From JAJEFO01 sp022819605 (lineage in GTDB: Bacteria; Pseudomonadota; Alphaproteobacteria; Rhodobacterales; Rhodobacteraceae), in the NCBI GenBank assembly GCA_965221545.1, contig OZ244901.1:310001-374000 (forward strand): a DNA stretch of 64,000 nt, given 5' to 3'. Below are positions 1 through 9,188 of the stretch, in pieces (the stretch's first letter is position 1; each line of letters begins with the position of its first letter). The notes beneath the pieces were generated by a model. The model saw only the letters and a program-made list of their open reading frames with translations, ran no database searches and was not told the origin of the DNA. Made by a program: the position numbers and the translations under genes.

Positions 1-25
1 GATCTACTCGCCACCGTTCCGGTAA
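1..25 (+). CDS. aapJ: C-terminal end of amino-acid ABC transporter substrate-binding protein (partial)
   Basis: Only the last seven codons are present; they read IYSPPFR and end in TAA at 23-25. A Tyr-x-Pro-Pro-Phe-Arg ending is what I remember for periplasmic general L-amino-acid binding proteins (AapJ/BztA), and the three following genes are the matching permeases and ATPase. The stop is followed within 11 bases by a strong hairpin. The call rests mainly on context; the gene starts outside the window. Confidence 0.6.
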
Positions 26-35
26 GAAGACAGCA

Positions 36-60
36 AGGGCGCGGTTGAACACCGCGCCCT
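36..60 (+). terminator. Intercistronic hairpin between aapJ and aapQ
   Basis: A perfect 10-bp GC-rich inverted repeat (36-45 and 51-60) with a 5-base loop lies 10 bases after the aapJ stop and about 100 bases before aapQ. There is no long U-run. In binding-protein transporter operons such a hairpin commonly acts as a partial terminator or RNA-stabilising structure so that the binding protein is made in excess over the permeases. That role is inferred. Confidence 0.65.
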
Positions 61-161
61 TCGCGTTTGCGTAGATTGACAGGCAATGCCAGGCATCTGG
101 CAAGGCGCCGTAAGAGCGCAGCGTTCAGCGATGCCCGAAAGACAGGGGGGACAGGTTCGCC

Positions 162-1430
162 ATGGCGACGATGACGGACCCGCCGCGTGAAAGCTTCAGG
201 CTTTCCATGCTCATCTACGATACGCGATACCGGTCGCTTACAATCCAGGTCATCGCGTTGTTCGCATTCATGCTCCTCGTCGCGTGGATCATTTCAAATA
301 CGGTCCAGAACCTTGCCGGCCTCGGCAAGGAGGTCGAGTTCGGCTTCTTCGGTGAGCCGGCAAGCTACGACATCAACCAGAGGCTGCTGGAATACACGAG
401 TCGCGACACACATCTCCGTGCGTCCTTCATAGGGCTGCTGAACACGCTGGTCGTGGCGGTCCTGGGCTGCATTACCGCAACGGTCATCGGTGTCTTTGTC
501 GGCGTTGCGCGCCTTTCCCGGAACTGGCTGATCGCCCGAATCATGACTGTCTATGTTGAGATGTTCCGCAACGTGCCCGTGCTGCTCTGGATCGTGTTCG
601 CGATGGCGATCCTGATCGAGAGCCTGCCGTCACCGCGCGCCTTCAGGGGAGAGGACGCTCCGCAGTCCCTCATCCTCAATGACAGCGTCGCGATCACGAA
701 TCGCGGCGTCTATGTGCCGGAGGCTCTGTTTTCCCGAAGCCTGGGCGACCTGCGCCTGTTTGGCGAAAGTTCGGTGCGCTTCGACGTGTCGCTTGACCTG
801 ATCGCGATCATTGCCGTTCTTGCCGCCTCTGTTTTCGTGTTCCGCCGCATCCGGGCTTGGGCTGAACGTGTCCAGAACGAGACCGGCAACCGTCCGACGA
901 CCTGGTACTTCCAGATTGCGGTGCTTGTCGTCCCGACCGTCATCCTTTTGGCGGCGCTTGGATTCCATCTCGGCAAGCCCGAACTGAAGGGCTTCAACTT
1001 CGCGGGCGGAACCCATCTCAGGAATTCTCTCATTGCGCTCTGGATCGCGCTCTCGCTCTACACGGCGGCATTCATTGCCGAGATCGTCAGGGGCGGGATT
1101 CTTGCAATCTCGAAAGGCCAGACAGAGGCGGCCGGATCGCTGGGCCTCAGGCCCAACCGAATCATGAGCCTTGTCATTCTTCCGCAGGCGTTGCGCGTGA
1201 TCATACCGCCGTTGATTTCGAACTACCTGAATCTGACCAAGAACTCGTCGCTGGCCATTGCGGTCGGTTACCTGGACATCACCGGCACGCTTGGCGGGAT
1301 CACGCTGAACCAGACCGGGCGGGAGCTGGAATGCATCCTTCTTCTCATGCTCATCTACCTGTTCATCTCGCTGTCGATTTCCGTGGGCATGAACATTTAC
1401 AACAAGAGAGTGGCATTGGTGGAGCGATGA
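162..1430 (+). CDS. aapQ: General L-amino-acid ABC transporter permease AapQ/BztB
   Basis: A 422-residue polytopic inner-membrane protein, one of two permeases of the Aap/Bzt transporter for glutamate, glutamine, aspartate, asparagine and other L-amino acids. Hydrophobic segments include residues about 25-45, 90-115, 120-150, 215-235, 250-270 and the C-terminal third. The C-terminal half carries the HisMP-type permease signature (AAFIAEIVRGGI, then the EAA loop QTEAAGSLGL with LPQALR), where the ATPase docks. The length fits BztB (about 420 aa). It is followed after one base by aapM, so the two are probably translationally coupled. Confidence 0.93.
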   Translation: MATMTDPPRESFRLSMLIYDTRYRSLTIQVIALFAFMLLVAWIISNTVQNLAGLGKEVEFGFFGEPASYDINQRLLEYTSRDTHLRASFIGLLNTLVVAVLGCITATVIGVFVGVARLSRNWLIARIMTVYVEMFRNVPVLLWIVFAMAILIESLPSPRAFRGEDAPQSLILNDSVAITNRGVYVPEALFSRSLGDLRLFGESSVRFDVSLDLIAIIAVLAASVFVFRRIRAWAERVQNETGNRPTTWYFQIAVLVVPTVILLAALGFHLGKPELKGFNFAGGTHLRNSLIALWIALSLYTAAFIAEIVRGGILAISKGQTEAAGSLGLRPNRIMSLVILPQALRVIIPPLISNYLNLTKNSSLAIAVGYLDITGTLGGITLNQTGRELECILLLMLIYLFISLSISVGMNIYNKRVALVER

Positions 1431-1431
1431 C

Positions 1432-2793
1432 ATGAGCGACGCATCCTTTGTCCGCACGGAAATGCTCTCAGAGCAGGATCCCCCGCCGACGTCGGTGGGG
1501 GTGATCGGATGGCTGCGGGCCAACCTGTTCTCGAACTGGTGGAACGCGATCCTGACGGTGCTTTGCCTTGCCGCGATCTGGTATGTTCTTTCGGGCCTTC
1601 TGGGCTGGACTCTTCTTTCTGTCTGGAACGCCGGATCCCTGAACGAGTGCCGCGAGATCATGATCGCGAGCTGGGGCAGCACGCATGGTCACGCCTGCTG
1701 GGGCGTGATCAACGATCGCTGGCTGCAGCTCCTCTTCGGATTCTATCCGCCTGAACTGTACTACCGGCCGATCCTTGCATTGCTGCTGCTGTTCGCGGCA
1801 CTCGCACCGGTTCTCTTTGCCGACAAGGTGTCGCCACGGCTTCTGTACGTTACGGCAGCGTATCCGTTCCTTATGCCCTGGCTGATGTGGGGCGGATCCA
1901 TCTGGATGCCGGTCGGCGTGGCCGCGGGTTTCGTCCTGGCTTATCTCGTCGGTCGCAGGCTTGGCGGTACGGTGCCAGGCCCCGTCCTTGGCATTCTTTC
2001 CGCCATCGTCTGGTGGATGCTCTGGCTGGGATTTCCCGTCCAGGCAGGGGCGTTCGGTTCAGGCGCGGGGGAGATTCTTGTTGCCGGGCTGGGCGAGAGC
2101 CTTGCCTCGATTTCGCCGGACGCCGCACCGTTCTGGCTCGAGACCGTTGAATCCCGGAAGTTCGGCGGTTTCATGCTTTCCGTCCTGATTGGCGTCGTGG
2201 CCATCGGCTGCTCGTTGCCCTTGGGAATCCTGCTCGCTCTCGGGCGACAGTCGAACATGCTTATCGTCAAGGCGATCTGCGTGGGCTTCATCGAGTTCAT
2301 CCGGGGCGTCCCGTTGATCACGCTGCTCTTCGTTGCGTCCACGCTCCTGAACATCTTCCTGCCGCCCGGCACGAACTTCGACATCATCCTGAGAGTGATG
2401 ATCATGGTGACCCTGTTTGCGGCGGCCTATATGGCCGAAGTGATCAGGGGCGGACTTGCCGGCCTTCCGACGGGTCAGTACGAAGGCGCGGATTCGCTCG
2501 GGCTGAACTATTGGCAGGCGCAACGGCTGATCATCATGCCGCAGGCGCTCAAGATATCTATCCCCGGCATCGTTTCGACGTTCATCGGGATCTTCAAGGA
2601 CACCACGCTCGTCTCGATCATTGCGCTTCTTGACCCGCTGGGGCTTTCGAACTCGATCCGCGCGGACACGGACTGGAACGGCGTCTATTGGGAACTGTTC
2701 GCGTTCATTGCGCTGATGTTCTTCATCGCCTGCTTCGGCATGTCCCGATACTCAATGTATCTCGAGCGCAAGCTCAAGACCGAAAACGACTGA
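1432..2793 (+). CDS. aapM: General L-amino-acid ABC transporter permease AapM/BztC
   Basis: A 453-residue second permease of the same transporter. After an N-terminal region with several membrane spans, the C-terminal 220 residues form the conserved permease domain, with an FIRGVPLITLLF segment, AAYMAEVIRGGL, an EAA loop (GQYEGADSLGL) and IIMPQALKISIP. It starts one base after the aapQ stop and ends 12 bases before aapP. It should form a heterodimeric channel with AapQ. Confidence 0.93.
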   Translation: MSDASFVRTEMLSEQDPPPTSVGVIGWLRANLFSNWWNAILTVLCLAAIWYVLSGLLGWTLLSVWNAGSLNECREIMIASWGSTHGHACWGVINDRWLQLLFGFYPPELYYRPILALLLLFAALAPVLFADKVSPRLLYVTAAYPFLMPWLMWGGSIWMPVGVAAGFVLAYLVGRRLGGTVPGPVLGILSAIVWWMLWLGFPVQAGAFGSGAGEILVAGLGESLASISPDAAPFWLETVESRKFGGFMLSVLIGVVAIGCSLPLGILLALGRQSNMLIVKAICVGFIEFIRGVPLITLLFVASTLLNIFLPPGTNFDIILRVMIMVTLFAAAYMAEVIRGGLAGLPTGQYEGADSLGLNYWQAQRLIIMPQALKISIPGIVSTFIGIFKDTTLVSIIALLDPLGLSNSIRADTDWNGVYWELFAFIALMFFIACFGMSRYSMYLERKLKTEND

Positions 2794-2805
2794 AGGAGAC
2801 TGGCT

Positions 2806-3609
2806 ATGGCCGAGAGCATGCACGACACCATGGTGGATCGCGAAATCGACCGGAGAAAGATGCAGGTCTCCGAGGAGGTCGCGGTCCAGATCACGGGCAT
2901 GAACAAGTGGTTCGGCATGTTTCACGTGCTGCGGGACATTGACCTGACGGTGCACAAGGGCGAGCGCATCGTGATTTGCGGCCCGTCCGGGTCGGGCAAG
3001 TCCACGCTCATTCGTTGCATCAATCGCCTGGAAGAGCATCAGACGGGGCAGATCGTCGTCGAAGGCACGGAACTGACAAGCGACCTCAAGAACATCGACA
3101 AGATCCGGTCCGAGGTCGGGATGTGCTTCCAGCATTTCAACTTGTTCCCGCATCTCACGATCCTGGAGAACTGCACCCTGGCCCCGATCTGGGTGCGCAA
3201 GATCCCGAAGCGGGAGGCCGAGGAAACGGCGATGCACTTCCTCGAGAAGGTCAAGATTCCGGAGCAGGCCGAAAAGTACCCGGGCCAGCTCTCCGGCGGC
3301 CAGCAGCAGCGGGTCGCGATCGCGCGCAGCCTGTGCATGCGGCCGCGGATAATGCTCTTCGACGAGCCGACATCGGCCCTTGATCCGGAAATGATCAAGG
3401 AGGTGTTGGACACAATGATCGAGCTTGCCGAAGAGGGAATGACCATGCTTTGCGTGACCCACGAGATGGGATTTGCCCGGCAGGTCGCGAACCGGGTCAT
3501 CTTCATGGACGACGGCCAGATCGTGGAGCAGAACGAGCCGGAAGAGTTCTTCAGCAATCCGAAATCGGATCGCACGAAGCTGTTCCTGAGCCAGATTCTC
3601 GGCCACTGA
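2806..3609 (+). CDS. aapP: General L-amino-acid ABC transporter ATP-binding protein AapP/BztD
   Basis: A 267-residue cytoplasmic ATPase that powers the AapQM channel. All ABC motifs are visible: Walker A GPSGSGKST, Q-loop CFQHFNLFPH, signature LSGGQQQR, Walker B IMLFDEPTSALDP and the switch histidine in CVTHEMGFA. An ordinary ribosome-binding site (GAAGGAGA) precedes the ATG. It is the last gene of the transporter operon; a hairpin follows 14 bases after the stop. Confidence 0.96.
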   Translation: MAESMHDTMVDREIDRRKMQVSEEVAVQITGMNKWFGMFHVLRDIDLTVHKGERIVICGPSGSGKSTLIRCINRLEEHQTGQIVVEGTELTSDLKNIDKIRSEVGMCFQHFNLFPHLTILENCTLAPIWVRKIPKREAEETAMHFLEKVKIPEQAEKYPGQLSGGQQQRVAIARSLCMRPRIMLFDEPTSALDPEMIKEVLDTMIELAEEGMTMLCVTHEMGFARQVANRVIFMDDGQIVEQNEPEEFFSNPKSDRTKLFLSQILGH

Positions 3610-3623
3610 GGCAAGAAGTCCCT

Positions 3624-3662
3624 CTCCCGACGGCCCTGCTGACGCGGCGCCGTCCGTGGGAG
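3624..3662. terminator. Hairpin between convergent aapP and sixA-like gene
   Basis: CTCCC plus GACGGC (3624-3634) pairs with GCCGTC (3649-3654) and GGGAG (3658-3662), with a 3-base bulge. It lies in the 75-base gap between two convergent genes and can fold on either strand. A bidirectional terminator is likely, although no U-tract is present. Confidence 0.55.
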
Positions 3663-3684
3663 ACGTCAGCGTTCCGCGCCGGCG

Positions 3685-4188
3685 TCACTTCAATTCGCGA
3701 GGCACGACGAAATCCTGTAACCTGCCGCTGCCCCAACGCACCTGTGCCCAGCTTTCGGTCTCGAACTCGATCACCGCCGTTGCGGCCGTCGGATAGTCGT
3801 GGAACCTGTCGTGCCTGGGGGGCTGCACGACGATTCGGTTCGCGAAGTCAGCGAATCCCGGATTGTGGCCGATCAGCATGATCCTGGCGGCGGCCTGCTC
3901 GTGCAGGACTCCCAGAATGGTGCTTGCTCCTGCGTGAAAGAGTGCCGTGTTGCGCTCCAGCACTGTTGCCTCGGGCATGGCTGATGCCATGCATTCCCAT
4001 GTCTCCACGGTGCGCCTTGCACCGGAAGCAACGACGATTTCCGGCACGTATCCTCGCTCGGCCAGCCACCGCCCGATCAGTGGCGCCGACTTACGGCCTC
4101 GGCGAGCCAAGCTGCGGTCGAAGTCATCCAGCGTGGGATCATCCCATGAAGATTTCGCATGTCGCGTCAAGATGAGAGTGAGTGTCAC
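3685..4188 (-). CDS. Histidine phosphatase family protein (SixA/phosphoglycerate-mutase-like)
   Basis: A protein of about 167 aa of the histidine phosphatase superfamily. The N-terminal catalytic RHG-type motif is LTRHAKSSWDD; further motifs are the arginine-rich VASGARRTVETW and the second histidine in IMLIGHNPGFADFA. This matches SixA-like phosphohistidine phosphatases; the substrate cannot be read from the sequence. The frame is open further upstream, but the best start is GTG at 4188, whose GTGA overlaps the stop of the preceding gene and gives the normal short N-terminus (TLTLILTRH). Confidence 0.85.
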   Translation of the reverse strand: MTLTLILTRHAKSSWDDPTLDDFDRSLARRGRKSAPLIGRWLAERGYVPEIVVASGARRTVETWECMASAMPEATVLERNTALFHAGASTILGVLHEQAAARIMLIGHNPGFADFANRIVVQPPRHDRFHDYPTAATAVIEFETESWAQVRWGSGRLQDFVVPRELK

Positions 4189-4826
4189 GGATGGAACGCC
4201 TTCATGTGATGAGCCGACTGTATCTCCATTCTGGGATAGTTGCGTCCAAGTGGGCAAGAGCGGCGCACGGCGCAGCCCCGAGTCATGCAGGTCTGACCTG
4301 CGTCCGTGTCAAGGTAGGCATGGCAGGCAGGAATGTCGTAGCTGCCGCTGACAAGTGCCGATGCCGGACAGGCCGCAAGGCAGGGCCTGCCATTGCATGT
4401 ATCACATGGATTGGACGGTGTCTTCGGAAGTTCCAGAAGCTCGGGCAGCAGTACGGCGCCCCTATATGACACGAAGAGGCCGGCACTGGCATGAACCAGA
4501 AGCAAGACCGGCGAGACGAAAGCGTGCCCGCTCCTGAGCGCCCAGCGGGTGAATGGCCATGCCGGCTTTCCGAAGGGAAGCAGCGCTCGGCCACCTGTGT
4601 TCGCCGCGATTCGCTTGACCACGCGCGCGGACCAGCGATCCAGGGGCTCGGGCTCGCCGTCGCCGAATTCGGGAGTGGCCGTCACATGGGGCCAGAACCC
4701 GGGTTCGTCAGGGCCGAGGAGAACAATGGTTCCCTCCCCGATGCCGTCATCGGGTTCCGCGTGAAGCAGCCCGAACACGTCCAGCCGTTCCGTGCGGGCT
4801 GCGCTTGTCACTTCCTCGATCATCAC
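4185..4826 (-). CDS. Ferredoxin-like 4Fe-4S protein
   Basis: A 213-aa protein with an uncharacterised N-terminal 120 residues and a cysteine-rich C-terminal third. That third has CDTCNGRPCLAACP (CxxCxxxxCxxxC-type spacing) followed by CMTRGCAVRRSCP, suggesting one or two iron-sulphur clusters as in the C-terminal part of QueG-like reductases. The complete QueG catalytic domain is not present, so I call it only a ferredoxin-like protein. It is translationally coupled to the downstream phosphatase gene by a GTGA overlap. Confidence 0.7.
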   Translation of the reverse strand: MMIEEVTSAARTERLDVFGLLHAEPDDGIGEGTIVLLGPDEPGFWPHVTATPEFGDGEPEPLDRWSARVVKRIAANTGGRALLPFGKPAWPFTRWALRSGHAFVSPVLLLVHASAGLFVSYRGAVLLPELLELPKTPSNPCDTCNGRPCLAACPASALVSGSYDIPACHAYLDTDAGQTCMTRGCAVRRSCPLGRNYPRMEIQSAHHMKAFHP

Positions 4827-4899
4827 GGGTTGCAGAGGGCCACCGCAGGCTTCCGCGCGGACCTGCTGTCATTGAGACGTCTTGGACGGCCGGAAGCCA

Positions 4900-6663
4900 T
4901 CACTTCGACTGGCTGGACAGCATTTCCACCATGCGGTCCCTCATCACGAACTTTTGCGGCTTGCCCGAGATGGTCATCGGGATCTCCTCGACGATGCGGA
5001 CATGCCTGGGGATCTTGTAATGCGCAATCTGCTCCCGGCAGAACTCCCGAACCGCGTCTCCCGTCAGTGAAGCGCCAGGCTTCGGAATGATCCAGGCACA
5101 CACTTCCTCGCCGTATCTCTCGTCCGGGATGCCGAACACCTGCGCCACCGAGACATCCGGATGGCGAAACAGGAACTCCTCGATCTCGCGAGGATAGACG
5201 TTTTCGCCGCCACGGATGATCATGTCCTTCACGCGGCCGACGATCGAGCAGAAGCCTTCGTCGTCCAGGGTCGCAAGATCGCCCGTGTGCATCCATCCGT
5301 CGACGATGCTCTCACGGGTCTGTTCCTTGTCGTTCCAGTAGCCCTTCATGACCGCGTAGCCGCGCGTACAGAGCTCGCCCCGCTCGCCGACGGGGACGAC
5401 ATTGCCCTCGGGGTCCACGATCTTCACTTCAAGATGCGGGTGAACGCGGCCCACCGTGGCGCAGCGCTTGTCCATCGGGTCATCGACAAGGCTCTGAAAG
5501 GAAACGGGCGACGTCTCTGTCATGCCGTAGCAGATCGTAACCTCGCGCAGGTTCATGCGCGTGGTGATCTGTTCCATGACCTCCATAGGACAGGGAGCGC
5601 CGGCCATGATGCCGGTGCGCAGGGATCCGAGGTCAAGGTCTTCTTTCTCGAGTTCCTGCAGCATGGCGACGAACATCGTCGGCACGCCATAGACCGCCGA
5701 GCAACGCTCTCCGGACAGGGCCTGAAGTGTCGCGCGCGGCTCGAATGCCTCGCCCGGGAAGATCATCGCCGCCCCCTTGCTCACCGCACCCAGGACTCCC
5801 ATGGCCATGCCGAAGCAGTGATAGAGCGGCACCGGAATGCACAGCCGGTCCGCATCCGTCAGCCTGATGCGGTCGGTCACGAAACGCGCGTTGTTGACAA
5901 CGTTATGGTGAGTGAGCGTCGCCCCCTTAGGCGCACCCGTGGTGCCAGAGGTGAACTGGACGTTGATGGCATCGTCCGGGCTGAGCGAGCCGTCGATGGC
6001 CTGGAGCCGCAGCTGCTGCGCTGGGTCGCCGAGATCACGGACCGCGTCGAAGGTGAACGCGCCGGGCCCGGGCTCCGCGCCGGTCACGATAACGCTTTCG
6101 AGGGTCGGCAGCCTTGCGGCGTTCAGCCGGCCTGGCTCGCAGGACTCCAGTTCCGGGGCCAACTCCCGGATCATCGAGAGATAGTCGGACGACTTGAACG
6201 ACGGAGTCAGGACGAGTGCCTTGCAGCCAACTTTGTTGAGCGCGTATTCCAGTTCCCCTGTCCGGTATGCGGGATTGACGTTTACCAGGATCGCTCCGAT
6301 CCGGGCGGTTGCGAACTGAGTCAGCACCCACTCGTACCTGTTGGGTGACCAGATTCCGACGCGATCCCCCTTCTCCAGCCCCATGGCAAGAAACCCGGAT
6401 GCAAGGGCGTCGATGTCCCTGTCGAGTTCGTAGTAGCTCTTCCGCTCGCCGGTCTCGCAGAACACCAGGGCATCCTGCGGCCCGTGGCGCGACACGGACC
6501 TTCGGAACAGCTGAGGGATCGTGACGCAATCCAGGCCGGCGGTTGTCTCACCCTTGACGTAGGACCGTCCGTCGAAGGGCGCTCCCGAAGCGGAAGGCGC
6601 AGATTCAGGATACGGGCTTGTTCCCCGGACCCGGTTCGAAGGGTTCTCGTTCAGGATCGACAT
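4900..6663 (-). CDS. AMP-binding acyl-CoA synthetase (fatty-acyl-CoA ligase family)
   Basis: A 587-aa adenylate-forming enzyme that would activate a carboxylic acid with ATP and join it to coenzyme A. Core motifs are the phosphate loop TSGTTGAPKG (near residue 225), YGMTETSP, GWMHTGDLA, the hinge GRVKDMIIRGGENVYP and the C-terminal catalytic lysine in PMTISGKPQKF. The overall form resembles medium-chain acyl-CoA ligases (ACSF2/FadD-like). About 40 N-terminal residues precede the usual start of the fold. An AGGAGG site lies six bases before the ATG. The acyl chain specificity is not predictable. Confidence 0.9.
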   Translation of the reverse strand: MSILNENPSNRVRGTSPYPESAPSASGAPFDGRSYVKGETTAGLDCVTIPQLFRRSVSRHGPQDALVFCETGERKSYYELDRDIDALASGFLAMGLEKGDRVGIWSPNRYEWVLTQFATARIGAILVNVNPAYRTGELEYALNKVGCKALVLTPSFKSSDYLSMIRELAPELESCEPGRLNAARLPTLESVIVTGAEPGPGAFTFDAVRDLGDPAQQLRLQAIDGSLSPDDAINVQFTSGTTGAPKGATLTHHNVVNNARFVTDRIRLTDADRLCIPVPLYHCFGMAMGVLGAVSKGAAMIFPGEAFEPRATLQALSGERCSAVYGVPTMFVAMLQELEKEDLDLGSLRTGIMAGAPCPMEVMEQITTRMNLREVTICYGMTETSPVSFQSLVDDPMDKRCATVGRVHPHLEVKIVDPEGNVVPVGERGELCTRGYAVMKGYWNDKEQTRESIVDGWMHTGDLATLDDEGFCSIVGRVKDMIIRGGENVYPREIEEFLFRHPDVSVAQVFGIPDERYGEEVCAWIIPKPGASLTGDAVREFCREQIAHYKIPRHVRIVEEIPMTISGKPQKFVMRDRMVEMLSSQSK

Positions 6664-6850
6664 TATGTCCTCCTCGCGCGCCGAGGGATTCCCCCGCTCT
6701 CTCCAACGGTATTGACAGCCCGGTTCGTGTTCAACTCACGGTTGAGCGAATTCGATGCTGAAATTGGCAGGGCCGAAAGCCAGCGCAGGACGGGCAAGCG
6801 GACAAGGCAGGTGCTGATCCATTTAAATGCTGGAACGATCCACGTCGGTG

Positions 6851-6870
6851 CAGGCGGGTGGGACCGCCTG
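6851..6870 (-). terminator. Hairpin downstream of argB
   Basis: A perfect 7-bp stem (6851-6857 with 6864-6870) and 6-base loop lies eight bases past the argB stop on the minus strand. It is the first strong hairpin at the end of the yidC-MOSC-engB-argB run and is a plausible operon terminator; no U-tract follows. Confidence 0.5.
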
Positions 6871-6878
6871 AACCGCCG

Positions 6879-7745
6879 TTACCGCGCCTTGCGGATCAAG
6901 CTGCCCGCACCGTGCTCGGTGAACAGTTCAAGGAGGCAGGCATTCGGCGTCCGCCCGTCAAGAATGACAACGGCGCGCACGCCTCCGTCAATGGCCGCGA
7001 GCGCGGTTTCGGTCTTGGGCACCATGCCATCGGCGATGACACCGTCCTTTGTCAGCTGGCAGATCTGCTCAGGCGTGATCTCTGTCACGACGTCGCCTTC
7101 GGCATTCATTACGCCGGTGACATCGGTAAGGAGTAGCAGCCGGTCGGCGTCCAGGCTTGCTGCAATGGCGCCCGCCGCCGTGTCGCCGTTGACATTGAGT
7201 GTCTCGCCGTTCCGCCCCGCCCCAAGGGGCGCGATGACGGGAATCACCTCGGCTTCCATCAACGTGCGCAGGATGCCCGGGTCCATTTCGGCAGGCTCGC
7301 CCACGAGGCCGAGATCCGACCCGACCTGGTCACAGATCATCAGGTTTGCGTCCTTTCCGGAGAGACCGAGCGCCCGCCCGCCTTCTGCGTTGATGGCCTG
7401 CACGATCCGCTTGTTCACGAGCCCCGAGAGCACCATTTCAACGACTTCGGCAGTTGCCTGGTCCGTAACCCGCTTCCCACGCACGAATTCGGTCTTGATG
7501 CCAAGCCTGTCGAGCATTTCCGCGATCATCGGTCCGCCACCGTGAACGATTACCGGGTTCACGCCGACCTGCCGCATCAGCACGATATCGCGCGCGAAGC
7601 TGGCCATGGCGTCAGCATCGCCCATCGCGTTGCCGCCAAACTTGATGACAACGGTCGCGCCGTCGTAGCGCTGCAGGTACGGCAGTGCTTCGTTCAGGGT
7701 GCGTGCCGTGGCGATCCAGTCGCGATTCATCTCTCTCGTTCTCAT
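6879..7745 (-). CDS. argB: Acetylglutamate kinase
   Basis: ArgB phosphorylates N-acetyl-L-glutamate in the second step of arginine synthesis. The amino-acid kinase fold is clear: VIKFGGNAMG (phosphate loop), VIVHGGGPMI, the substrate-binding LNVNGDTAAGAIA and LLLLTDVTGV. I place the start at ATG 7745 (MRTREMNRDWIATA...), which has GGGGA nine bases upstream and gives 288 aa, the normal length. The frame runs on to 7838 but would then overlap engB. A second candidate start is ATG 7730. It is the last gene of the yidC-MOSC-engB-argB cluster. Confidence 0.95.
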   Translation of the reverse strand: MRTREMNRDWIATARTLNEALPYLQRYDGATVVIKFGGNAMGDADAMASFARDIVLMRQVGVNPVIVHGGGPMIAEMLDRLGIKTEFVRGKRVTDQATAEVVEMVLSGLVNKRIVQAINAEGGRALGLSGKDANLMICDQVGSDLGLVGEPAEMDPGILRTLMEAEVIPVIAPLGAGRNGETLNVNGDTAAGAIAASLDADRLLLLTDVTGVMNAEGDVVTEITPEQICQLTKDGVIADGMVPKTETALAAIDGGVRAVVILDGRTPNACLLELFTEHGAGSLIRKAR

Positions 7746-7791
7746 CGGATTTCCCCATTCGGGGCCTGAGTATGCCTTCGCCGTGCCGGGC

Positions 7792-8442
7792 TCAAGCTGA
7801 ACCGGAAATGATCGCGCGCAGCACCTCGACGCCTTCACCCGTCTCCGAAGACGTCAGCAAGATTTCCGGGAACGCAGCAGGGTGCGTCTGGAGCGCGCTT
7901 CGCACGCGTTGGAGCAGGATGTCCCGATCCTTCGCCTTCGCCTTGTCGGCCTTGGTCAGCACGATCTGGAAGACGACTGCCGAGATGTCCAGCAGGTTCA
8001 GGATTTCCTCGTCGACCGGCTTGATGCCGTGGCGTGCATCGATCAGCACGAAAGCTCGTCGAAGCGTGGCGCGTCCGGCGAGATAGGACTTGAGCAGCCT
8101 TTGCCAGTTCTCGACTACCTTGAGTGGCGCCTTTGCAAATCCATAGCCCGGCAAGTCCACAAGGTAATGGCTGTCGGCCAGCGAGAAGAAGTTTATTTCC
8201 TGCGTCCTGCCTGGCGTGTTCGAGGTGCGGGCAAGTGCCTTTCTGCCTGTCACCGCATTGATCAGCGTGGACTTGCCGACGTTCGAACGACCCGCGAAGC
8301 AGAACTCGATCCTGTCCGCCGGTGGCAGTCCGTCCATGGCCACCACGCCCTTCAGGAAGTCCGTGCCCTTGGCAAAGAGTTCACGTCCAGCCTTCAGATC
8401 CGGGGCATCTGCCGTGGCCAGCGGGAACGCAAGCGACGTCAT
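7792..8442 (-). CDS. engB: Ribosome biogenesis GTP-binding protein YihA/YsxC (EngB)
   Basis: A 216-aa TRAFAC-class GTPase involved in large ribosomal subunit assembly. G1 is AGRSNVGKSTLIN, G3 is DLPGYGFA, and G4 is LTKADK, all in the family order. Its ATG overlaps the stop of the upstream MOSC gene in an ATGA. Its place next to yidC and argB is usual for Rhodobacteraceae as I remember it. Confidence 0.95.
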   Translation of the reverse strand: MTSLAFPLATADAPDLKAGRELFAKGTDFLKGVVAMDGLPPADRIEFCFAGRSNVGKSTLINAVTGRKALARTSNTPGRTQEINFFSLADSHYLVDLPGYGFAKAPLKVVENWQRLLKSYLAGRATLRRAFVLIDARHGIKPVDEEILNLLDISAVVFQIVLTKADKAKAKDRDILLQRVRSALQTHPAAFPEILLTSSETGEGVEVLRAIISGSA

Positions 8443-9188
8443 GTCACGACCTCGACAGTGTCGCCCGTCGCGACTTCGCCACCGTGAATCACTTCGGCGT
8501 AGACACCGAACTCCTGATGACCAAGCGCCTGAAGCGCCCCGAGCGTATCTAGGTCGCGACGTCCCGTGTCGGGATTGGCCATGGTTGCCTTACATCGCGT
8601 GATTTCGCAATGCACCCGCAATGCGGCTTCACCGACCCGAATCTCCTTGCCGACCCAACCCTTCTCTTCCCAAGGTGCCAGGCCTGCGATCCAGAGATTG
8701 CCGCGCCAGCGGTGGATCGACAGACTGTTTCCCACCATTTGTGACATGGCATTGTTCGATGCCAACGAATTGATCGAAATCCAAGGGTCCGGCGCATCCG
8801 TGAGATGCGCGTCCGCGGCGCGATAGATTCCTGTTGGTCGGGGCAGCTCTTCAGGCCAGATTCGCGAAAGCCAGTCGAGAAGGACAGAAGAGTCCGAATC
8901 AATGTCGGGACAGATCGAAATCTCACCCGCCTCAGGGTGGGTGAGCTGCAGGCGGGCATGCGATTCATCCCAGATGCAGGTGGCAGCCATCAGATTTGGC
9001 TCGGTAACGCCACGCAGGAAGTTTGCCTTTGGAGCCCAGCCTTGCTCCAGCTTCGACCGTTCGTGAGCCACTGCCCAGACCCGGTCCATCGGGAGCCACT
9101 GGCCACGTGTCAGTATGGTCCGGATCAGTTCTTCTCGTCCGATCGCCTTCAGCGGATGCCTAATGATGCGGTCAAGCGTTGCGTTCAT
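8439..9188 (-). CDS. MOSC domain-containing protein
   Basis: A 249-aa protein with an N-terminal beta-barrel-like region (IIRHPLKAIGREEL) and a C-terminal MOSC domain: PWISINSLASN, then CEITRCKATMANPDTG, the segment that holds the cysteine of MOSC proteins (molybdenum cofactor sulfurase C-terminal family), and GEVATGDTVEVV. Such proteins are thought to bind or transfer sulphur or molybdenum cofactor; the substrate is unknown. It overlaps yidC upstream and engB downstream by ATGA, so the three are translated together. Confidence 0.88.
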   Translation of the reverse strand: MNATLDRIIRHPLKAIGREELIRTILTRGQWLPMDRVWAVAHERSKLEQGWAPKANFLRGVTEPNLMAATCIWDESHARLQLTHPEAGEISICPDIDSDSSVLLDWLSRIWPEELPRPTGIYRAADAHLTDAPDPWISINSLASNNAMSQMVGNSLSIHRWRGNLWIAGLAPWEEKGWVGKEIRVGEAALRVHCEITRCKATMANPDTGRRDLDTLGALQALGHQEFGVYAEVIHGGEVATGDTVEVVT

